Source of the DNA: QWOP01 sp003669605 | GTDB taxonomy: Bacteria > Planctomycetota > Planctomycetia > Pirellulales > UBA1268 | Length of the DNA stretch: 51,915 nt | Direction: 5' to 3' | Assembly: GCA_947481985.1 (NCBI GenBank) | Contig: CANKIK010000016.1 | Span: forward strand, 1 to 51,915 | Shown here: piece after piece, positions 42,959 to 49,539 of the stretch | Numbering within the stretch: position 1 is the stretch's first letter | Layout of the letters: every line of letters starts with the position of its first letter | The notes under the pieces: generated by a model | Databases searched by the model: none | Told to the model about the DNA's origin: nothing | The model's input: only the letters and a program-made list of their open reading frames with translations | Position numbers and translations under genes: made by a program

Positions 42959-45900
42959 TCAGTCGAGATAGAGAAATTCATTGCTTGCTAGCAGCACCCG
43001 GGCGAGTGCTGCAAAGCGCTCCGCGGGGTCGCCGGGATAGCCCGTCAGGAGCCGCTGGGCCCGCTCGATCTCGGCCGGGAGCGGGTGGCGCTGGAAGAGG
43101 AGGCGGTAGAGGCGGACGATCCGCGCCGCGTCGTCTCCCGCGCCACCGACTTGTCCGGCCACCTCTGCCGCCTGGGCGTGGAAGAACGGGTCGTTGAGGA
43201 AGTAGAGGGCCTGCGTGGGCATCGTCGTCGACTGCCTTCGCGGGGTGCTGGCGTTGGGATCAGCGCCGTCGAAAAGGGAGAGAAAAGGATGGCGCCGCTG
43301 CCGCTGCACCATCAGGTATCCGCTGCGGCGGAGCGTGTCGTAGACGGCCACAAAAGGGGCGTGCTGCGAGAACCCCCAGGTCGATTCGGGGGGGAAGGGA
43401 TGCCCCTCGGCCGGCGAGGGGTCGAGCGTGCCGGCTGCGACAAGCAAGCTGTCGCGAATCTCCTCGGCCGTGAGCCGCCGGGGAGTGAAGCGACCCAGCA
43501 GGGTGTTCTCCGGATCGAGCTCCAAGGCCGCCACACCGCCGGGAAGCACACCGGAGCGTTGGTAGGCAGCCGAATCCATCACCAGCCGGTGCAACGCCTT
43601 CAGGCTCCCCCCCTCGGCCTCGAACCGGCAGGCGAGCCATTCCAGCAGTGCTGGATGTGTGGGTGCCTCACCGCGCGATCCGAAATCGTTCGGCGTGCGA
43701 ACGATACCGGCACCAAAATGCCACTGCCAGGCGCGGTTGACGATCACCCGCGTGGAGAGCGGGCTCCCGGCGATCCACTCGGCCAGTTGCCGCCGGCCAC
43801 TGCCGCCGTCAGACGCCACCGGCTGGCCGCCGAGGATCTCGAGCCAGCGCCGCGGCACGATGGCTCCCGGCTTCTCTGGTTCTCCCTGATGCTGGAGGGG
43901 GACGTCGTGCGGTTGCCCCTCGACGACGGCATAGGCCACCGGGAGGAGCGGCTGTGGCGGGAGGGGGGGGAGCGGCACCGCTTCCAGGAGACCAAGCGCC
44001 ACCAGCCCGGCGCCATAGTCCGACGAGGCGATATGGGCGAGCGTGAATGACACACCATCAAGCCCCGCCGGATGGCCGTCGGCCACGGCGCCGCTGATCG
44101 TGTACCGGCCGTCGGCGGGACAGACCCAGGCCACGGCCACCGGCCTGTCCTGTGCGGGGTGCACAAAGAAAGAGTGCCCGGGGAGTTCCGTCCAGGCCTG
44201 CACCCGATTCGGGGAGGTATTTGCAAAGGCACTCGGCAGTTCGCCGAGCACCCAGGCGACCAGTTCCGGCTTCCCCTCAACCGATTCTTTCCGTTGGGAG
44301 AGAAACGCCGGACCTTCCGCAGGCCCCGGCTCCAGAAAGCACCACGCCGCGCCTGAGTTCTCGACAAGCGGGTTGGCAGGCAGGCCACCGGGAGCCAGGG
44401 CGGCAGTCGACCAGGCTTGGCTGACAAGCCCTGCATCGCTCGACGTCGCACACTCGATGCGCAGATCGACAAGCGTTGTGTCGGCACCATGGTTGCCATT
44501 GGGGCTGACCGTCAACTGGATCACCTCCCCCTTCAAGAGATCGACTCCGTCCGCGGCGGCCCCCTCGATAGCAATCGGCACCGAGGCGGCTTCGCCGACG
44601 TTTGCCCCCCCAAGCACGCGGGCATGTGCGGCGAGGAGGGCTTTGAGCCCCTGGCAACGCGCCGTTTCGTTGCGCGCCGCCAGGACCGCGTCGCGGGCGG
44701 CGACCGCCTGCTGCCAAGGGGCAAGCGCCAGATCGATCTCCGCCGGCGACAGCAGCGGCACCATGTCACGCGGTTGCCCCTTGGCCTCGCAACCAGGGAA
44801 GGGAAACTTCGTGCCGTCGAGGATCCCGTAGAGGGCGTAGTAGTCCGCCGCGGAAACCGGGTCGTATTTGTGGTCGTGGCAGCGGGCACAGCCGGTCGTC
44901 AGACCGAGCAGGTTCTTGCCGAGGTTGTCGATCAGGTCTTCGTGCATCAGGTGCACGTCCTTGTCGATGTCGTGTCCGAAGCGGCGGGCGATCGCCAGAT
45001 AGCCGGTAGCGATGAGCCCGTCGCGGCGGGCGGCATCGTCGGCCCCCGCCCGGAGGATGTCGCCGGCGAGTTGCAGGCGGACCAATTCCCCCCACGGCAT
45101 GTCGCGATTGACCGCGTCGTAGACCCAGTTGCGATACCGCCAGGCATGAGGGAGGGGGCGGTCGGTGTTTTCGCCGGCGGTATCGGCGTAGCGGACGACA
45201 TCGAGCCAGTGGCGTCCCCACTGCACGCCGTACTGCGGACTCTCCAGCAACCGTTCGACAACGGTGCGGAAGGCCTCGCGGTCGGGGGCGGGGTCGGCGA
45301 GGAAGGCCCTGACGTCGTCGTCGCCGGGGGGCAGTCCGGTGAGATCGTAGGTGGCGCGCCGGACAAGCGAGCGCCGGTCGGCGGCCGGGCCCGGCGTGAT
45401 GCCTGCGGCGTCGAGGCGGGCTTGCAGGAAGCGATCGATGTCGTTGTGAACAGCAGGGCCGTCGGCCACGGCTGGCACCGGCGGGGACTCAAGCGCTTGG
45501 AAGGCCCACCACGAGCGGGCTGCCTCCCGGCTCATACCGCCGATCTTCGCCCCGGCAGTGCGCGGGTCGGGAGCGCCTGACTTCACCCACTCAACGAGGA
45601 CTTGCATCTGCTCGGCGGAGAGCCGGGGGAGGGGTTGGCCGTTGTGGTCCTCCTCCGGCGGCATCGGTGAGACGCCGTCGAGACCGCGGACGGCCTTGAT
45701 GAGCAGCGACGCATCGGGGTCGCCGGGAACGATCGCCCCCCCCGAATCCCCCCCTCGTTGCCAGCCCTCGCGGGAATCGAGCGCCAGGCCGCCGCTGGTC
45801 TTCTCGCCGGCATGGCACTGCTGGCAGCGGGCCACGAGCAGCGGCCGGACCTGCGACTCAAATTGTGTGACGTCAATCGGCGGCGTTGCGGCGCCGGGCT

Positions 45901-46009
45901 CGGCAGCCGACGCTGGGGAAAATCCTGCCAGCAGCAGGCAGACACTCGCCATCCCCGTGAGCCACCACGCTCTCGGCCCCAGACAACAGACTACGACACA
46001 TCGCTGCAT
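42959..46009 (-). CDS. heme-c PSCyt1-DUF1549-DUF1553 protein, first gene of the six-gene operon
   Basis: A 1016-residue exported protein. ATG 46009 has GGAG 9 nt upstream; a GTG at 46033 would add eight residues. After the signal peptide (MASVCLLLAGFSPASA) a PSCyt1 domain has CQQCH (Cys62, Cys65, His66), ALDSREGWQRGGDSG and the MPPEE loop. DUF1549 (about 175-390) has RRATYDLTGLPP and a second heme motif CARCH (Cys374, Cys377, His378) in CARCHDHKYDPVSAADYYAL. An inserted region (about 490-690) contains GEVIQLTVSPNGNHG and VAWVCPADGRYTISGAV. DUF1553 (about 760-1010) ends with STPRRQSTTMPTQAL and LLASNEFLYLD. Divergent from the GntR-type regulator, which is its likely controller. Confidence 0.94.
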   Translation of the reverse strand: MQRCVVVCCLGPRAWWLTGMASVCLLLAGFSPASAAEPGAATPPIDVTQFESQVRPLLVARCQQCHAGEKTSGGLALDSREGWQRGGDSGGAIVPGDPDASLLIKAVRGLDGVSPMPPEEDHNGQPLPRLSAEQMQVLVEWVKSGAPDPRTAGAKIGGMSREAARSWWAFQALESPPVPAVADGPAVHNDIDRFLQARLDAAGITPGPAADRRSLVRRATYDLTGLPPGDDDVRAFLADPAPDREAFRTVVERLLESPQYGVQWGRHWLDVVRYADTAGENTDRPLPHAWRYRNWVYDAVNRDMPWGELVRLQLAGDILRAGADDAARRDGLIATGYLAIARRFGHDIDKDVHLMHEDLIDNLGKNLLGLTTGCARCHDHKYDPVSAADYYALYGILDGTKFPFPGCEAKGQPRDMVPLLSPAEIDLALAPWQQAVAARDAVLAARNETARCQGLKALLAAHARVLGGANVGEAASVPIAIEGAAADGVDLLKGEVIQLTVSPNGNHGADTTLVDLRIECATSSDAGLVSQAWSTAALAPGGLPANPLVENSGAAWCFLEPGPAEGPAFLSQRKESVEGKPELVAWVLGELPSAFANTSPNRVQAWTELPGHSFFVHPAQDRPVAVAWVCPADGRYTISGAVADGHPAGLDGVSFTLAHIASSDYGAGLVALGLLEAVPLPPLPPQPLLPVAYAVVEGQPHDVPLQHQGEPEKPGAIVPRRWLEILGGQPVASDGGSGRRQLAEWIAGSPLSTRVIVNRAWQWHFGAGIVRTPNDFGSRGEAPTHPALLEWLACRFEAEGGSLKALHRLVMDSAAYQRSGVLPGGVAALELDPENTLLGRFTPRRLTAEEIRDSLLVAAGTLDPSPAEGHPFPPESTWGFSQHAPFVAVYDTLRRSGYLMVQRQRRHPFLSLFDGADPNASTPRRQSTTMPTQALYFLNDPFFHAQAAEVAGQVGGAGDDAARIVRLYRLLFQRHPLPAEIERAQRLLTGYPGDPAERFAALARVLLASNEFLYLD

Positions 46010-46155
46010 GCTGCCGCTCCGGACCAGAGGCACCCTGCCATCCCCAGCAATTCCCAGAGCCCCGGGAGATCGGGGCTGACGGGCTTTCTCGATTCAACGG
46101 GGCTCCCTCAATCTCAGGCCCCCTTCCAGTGGACAACCAAAAACGTCCCCTGGCA

Positions 46156-46183
46156 AATATCACCCCATTCGGTCGACTGTCGA
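46156..46183 (-). promoter_or_regulatory. candidate promoter of the six-gene heme operon
   Basis: On the minus strand TCGACA (plus 46178-46183, 5 of 6 consensus) and GATATT (plus 46156-46161, 4 of 6) are separated by 16 bp. The -35 falls inside the palindrome at 46176-46187. Transcription would start near 46149, giving a leader of about 140 nt before ATG 46009. By-eye assignment. Confidence 0.35.
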
Positions 46184-46187
46184 CAGT
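46176..46187. promoter_or_regulatory. 12-bp perfect palindrome, candidate operator of the GntR-type regulator
   Basis: ACTGTCGACAGT is a perfect inverted repeat in the divergent region between the regulator and the heme operon, 59 bp upstream of ATG 46247. GntR/FadR-type dimers bind short palindromes of this size. It overlaps the candidate -35 of the operon, a position suited to repression. Confidence 0.5.
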
Positions 46188-46246
46188 ATCACGGCAGGAT
46201 GGTAGTTTTCAAGGTGAAAACCGACCCCACCCCCTGCGAAGAGCCC

Positions 46247-46918
46247 ATGCCGCTCAACCGCGTCCGCCGCGTTAATCTGGCCCACGACATCTCAGCACAG
46301 CTCTCGCGGGCGATCGTGGCGGGCGACTTCCCCGCCGGCGCCGTCCTCTCCGAGCCGATGCTGGCGCGGAAACTGGGGGTCAGTCGGGCGCCGGTGCGCG
46401 AGGCGCTGATCGAACTGGAGACCCGCGGGATGGTGGAGTTCGACGACCGCGGCCGCTCGCGGGTGCCGAGCCTGACGCCCGACGACTTGGTCGATATCCT
46501 TCGGCTCCGCATTGCCCTTGAGCCACTCGCCGCAGGCTTGGCCGCGAAGCGCCCCGACAACGAAACTGGCGCTTTGCTTGAGTTGGAGAAAAACATCGCC
46601 GACACCGGCCGGGCCCGGACGCCGGCAGAGGTGGCCCGGCTCGATACTGAGTTTCATTCCGGCATCGTCCGCGCTTCGGGGAGCCGCCGCCTGCTGCTCT
46701 GCTGGAACGTGGTCGAACATCAAGTCGACTTATGGCTGGCGCAGATGCAGTCACGGGTCGAGCCGCTCTGCGAACGACTCCGCGATACCACCGTCAGTGC
46801 CCACGGCCAACTGCTCGCGGCGATCCGCTCCGGCGATGCCGTCCAAGCCGAGCGCGAGGCGCGGACCCACCTCACCGACTGGCTGGAACTGCTTCCCGGC
46901 CAACTCGGCGAAGCCTGA
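46247..46918 (+). CDS. GntR-family (FadR/FCD type) transcriptional regulator
   Basis: A 223-residue regulator. Frames are open well upstream, but ATG 46247 gives the usual family length; ATG 46199 is a less likely alternative because it would sit almost on the palindrome. The winged-helix domain (residues about 10-75) shows ISAQLSRAIVAGDFPAG and the recognition segment LARKLGVSRAPVREALIELE. The FCD domain (about 85-215) has DILRLRIALEPLAAGLAA, LDTEFHSGIVRASG and SAHGQLLAAIRSGD, with Asp/His residues at the usual metal-site places. FCD regulators respond to organic acids or sugar acids and repress catabolic operons. Divergent from, and probably controlling, the heme operon; it converges on the LssY_C gene. 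Confidence 0.92.
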   Translation: MPLNRVRRVNLAHDISAQLSRAIVAGDFPAGAVLSEPMLARKLGVSRAPVREALIELETRGMVEFDDRGRSRVPSLTPDDLVDILRLRIALEPLAAGLAAKRPDNETGALLELEKNIADTGRARTPAEVARLDTEFHSGIVRASGSRRLLLCWNVVEHQVDLWLAQMQSRVEPLCERLRDTTVSAHGQLLAAIRSGDAVQAEREARTHLTDWLELLPGQLGEA

Positions 46919-46939
46919 CTAGGCTGCCCGTCGCAGCCG

Positions 46940-48334
46940 TCACCCCTCCATGGTGACACCAGTCAGCCGCTGCGGCGCCAGGAGGATCACCACCCGCCGG
47001 CCGTCGGTGAAGTAGGGGTCGCCGGTGAGGTTTCGCTTGGGGGCTTCGCGCCCGCAACTGCCCACCCCGCCGACGTAGCCAGCCGCCTCGACGCGCTGAG
47101 CCTGGACGAGATCCTCGACGCAATAGTCCCGCGCTTCGTCGACATCCGGATCGATGCGGTGGGTGGTCAAGTTCCAGGCCTTCGTCGTCATCCGCACGCC
47201 GATGTCGCGGCTCACCTGCCCGACCCACACCGGCCGGCCGGCGAAGGAGAGCGGTGTGAGCCAGAGGCGGAGGTGGAGGCGCTCGTTGATCGTCTGCCGG
47301 GCACGCTGCAGGGCGATGTCCTGGCTGCGGGAGAACAGATGCAGCGACGAGACCGGGGAGTAGCGATAATTGGCCCCCCACAAAAAGGCCTGCACCGTCT
47401 TCCAGCAGGTTGCCAACGAGATCGTTTCGCTCTCATCCCAGCGAGCGGCAAACGCGGCCAGGAGCATCTCGAAACTTCCGATGACGACGAGGTTGACCGG
47501 GTCGCCACATTTCGTCTCGGAGGCATTCATCGTCGCCGGCGGCATGGCCTCGAGCCGGGTGACGAGTTCCTCGGCCGTGCAGTGAACGACGTCTGATTGC
47601 GGCACGATGCCGTCGAAATCGCGATGCAGGTAGTCGACGGCGATCCCGGGAACAGGGACGGTGAAATGGAAATCGACGACGTTGTCGATGGCCGCGGCGC
47701 CCGGCTGCGGCGATTGGCTCTGCTGCAGCGCCACGACCGCCGCCAGATCGACGGCCAACGACTGGCGGATCCCGGCCAACGCCCCAAGGCGGACATGCAC
47801 CGCCTTCGTGCCGGCGTCGAGCGTGGTGAACACGAAGCCCTCCACCTGGCCCCCCGGTTCGATCGGCGTCAGGCGGAAGCCACGGGAACGGAAGAATTCG
47901 TCCATCCTCCCGTTGTTGAGCCAAGCGGTGACCAGCTTCAAGGGGGCCAGAAACAAGAGCATCGGCAGGAAAAACCAGCCGACGACCCCAAACGTGGAGA
48001 GCCGGCGGACGATGGAAAAATGGCAGACCCCCGCGGCCTCCAGCGGCGTGAAGTAGGCCGGATCGAGGCTCACCACCTGGAGGCGGAGGCCGTCGCCGGA
48101 GCGATTCTCGACACGGACAAACACCGGCTGGATGCCGTAGCGGTTGACCGGCACGCCGAAGAGGCGCTGCGCCTCCTTGCCCGAGAGAACGGCAACGGTG
48201 ACCCGTGCCCGGTCGTTCTCCCGGGTCTGGGAGCGATCGAGAAATTGATCAAAGTCGGGATCGGGCCTATAGGGGGTGATGAACAGCCGCAGAACCTGCG
48301 TGCGGAGGAAGGCCAGTGAGGAGGAAAGTGACAT
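46940..48334 (-). CDS. membrane-anchored LssY_C-domain protein
   Basis: A 464-residue protein starting at ATG 48334 (the frame is open to 48487, but the added region is low-complexity). The N-terminal part is soluble and has one long hydrophobic segment near residues 130-155 (TFGVVGWFFLPMLLFLAPLKLV). The C-terminal half, from about residue 270, matches the LssY C-terminal domain: GDPVNLVVIGSFEMLLAAF, WDESETISLATCWKTV, SPVSSLHLFSRSQDIALQ, WVGQVSRDIGVRMT and THRIDPDVDEARDYCVEDL. LssY_C occurs alone or fused to PAP2/DedA domains in membrane lipid proteins; its activity is unknown. It lies 85 bp behind the class 3 lipase gene, supporting a lipid-related role. Confidence 0.85.
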   Translation of the reverse strand: MSLSSSLAFLRTQVLRLFITPYRPDPDFDQFLDRSQTRENDRARVTVAVLSGKEAQRLFGVPVNRYGIQPVFVRVENRSGDGLRLQVVSLDPAYFTPLEAAGVCHFSIVRRLSTFGVVGWFFLPMLLFLAPLKLVTAWLNNGRMDEFFRSRGFRLTPIEPGGQVEGFVFTTLDAGTKAVHVRLGALAGIRQSLAVDLAAVVALQQSQSPQPGAAAIDNVVDFHFTVPVPGIAVDYLHRDFDGIVPQSDVVHCTAEELVTRLEAMPPATMNASETKCGDPVNLVVIGSFEMLLAAFAARWDESETISLATCWKTVQAFLWGANYRYSPVSSLHLFSRSQDIALQRARQTINERLHLRLWLTPLSFAGRPVWVGQVSRDIGVRMTTKAWNLTTHRIDPDVDEARDYCVEDLVQAQRVEAAGYVGGVGSCGREAPKRNLTGDPYFTDGRRVVILLAPQRLTGVTMEG

Positions 48335-48419
48335 CAAACGGCAACGCCTGGCGGGCTGTGGATCACGACGGGGAGGACTTGGCAGCGGTGAGAGACAGCT
48401 TGGCGTTGCGCACCCCCGC

Positions 48420-49274
48420 TCACAAAAGTGGCGTGCAGTTCGCCCCGAGCGGCAACAGGGGCCCACCGGCCTGATGGGTGAGGACATGGAGGTAGGAAGT
48501 GAGGATGTGTTCGCAGGTCAGGTCGAAGCGGACAAGCACCTTGGGAGGGGGGCCAAAATCGATCGGATTGATCTCCATCTCCCCAGCCACATGGTCGTAC
48601 AAGGGCGAGGGGGGGGTCCGCGGGATGAGATCCAGACGGTTGACCACCCGGCAGGTGTTGGGCACGAGGCGGTTGTACGCCGCGGCGAACGGAGCATCCC
48701 CGGTCCGCGGGCTGGCAAAGGTAATCGCGCGCGGCTGGGGAAGCGTCGTGTTGGCGGCGACATCAAACGCGGTGAGCGTGGCCAGAGCCCCGCCAAGGCT
48801 GTGCCCGCAGACCGTGACAGACGTCACCGGCACCCTCCAGGGAAGCGTGGCGAGCGTCGTGCTCAACGGCGCCGACCCGGGCTCAGCACCGATCTCGAGC
48901 GACTTGTACATCGCCGTGAAGCCGTCATCGGTGGAACCGGCACCACCGGGAATCGGACAGGGGACGTAGAGAAACCGCGCATCTTGGATCCATTCAAAGA
49001 CCCCTTCGGTGCCCCGGATGGCAATCACGGCCTCCCCGCTGGCCGTGTCCTGGAGCACCATCCCCATCGAAACCCGCCGCTGACCTCGCTGCGGATTGAT
49101 GTCGGTGGCCAGATCGTTGGCATAGATCGTCGTGATCACCGCATACTCATTCGCCGGTGACGAGCCCCACTCCACCGAGATCGCCTGCCCAGCGGCGTTG
49201 GCAAGCATGGCGGGGGCAACGCCGTAGGTCTTCTCCACAACCTGTCCGTAGCGGATGATCGTCGCCAAATCCAT
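48420..49274 (-). CDS. class 3 lipase-like alpha/beta hydrolase
   Basis: A 284-residue lipase of the fungal/class 3 type. ATG 49274 follows GAGG by 11 nt and gives a family-typical start; the frame to 49493 is low-complexity. The nucleophile elbow is CGHSLGGALATL (Ser159), the acid is Asp215 in NRLDLIPRTPP, and the catalytic His should be one of those in CEHILTSYLHVL near the C-terminus. VIAIRGTEGVFEWIQD is the conserved strand before the lid region, and FASPRTGD follows the nucleophile. No signal peptide is seen, so it is probably cytoplasmic or exported by a non-standard route. First gene of a pair with the LssY_C protein, divergent from the peroxidase gene. Confidence 0.9.
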   Translation of the reverse strand: MDLATIIRYGQVVEKTYGVAPAMLANAAGQAISVEWGSSPANEYAVITTIYANDLATDINPQRGQRRVSMGMVLQDTASGEAVIAIRGTEGVFEWIQDARFLYVPCPIPGGAGSTDDGFTAMYKSLEIGAEPGSAPLSTTLATLPWRVPVTSVTVCGHSLGGALATLTAFDVAANTTLPQPRAITFASPRTGDAPFAAAYNRLVPNTCRVVNRLDLIPRTPPSPLYDHVAGEMEINPIDFGPPPKVLVRFDLTCEHILTSYLHVLTHQAGGPLLPLGANCTPLL

Positions 49275-49539
49275 CGGGGGAATTCCTCGGGAAAAGGATG
49301 CATCGCCCCTCCAACGTACCCCATTCGCCGCCCGGCGATCATTGGCACGCCGGGCACGCCGCTCGGGAGGGTGTCGGCGGCACAGCAGAGAGGGGGGCCT
49401 GGCCACTCTGGCGGCCGCTGCGGGCGACCGGCACGCCATTCGCATCTCGTGGTGGGCAGCGCGGAACGACTCCGCTGCAACCTGACCGTTCAACCAACGG
49501 GCAGGGCACCTTCAGCACGAGCAGCACAAGGCAACAGAC

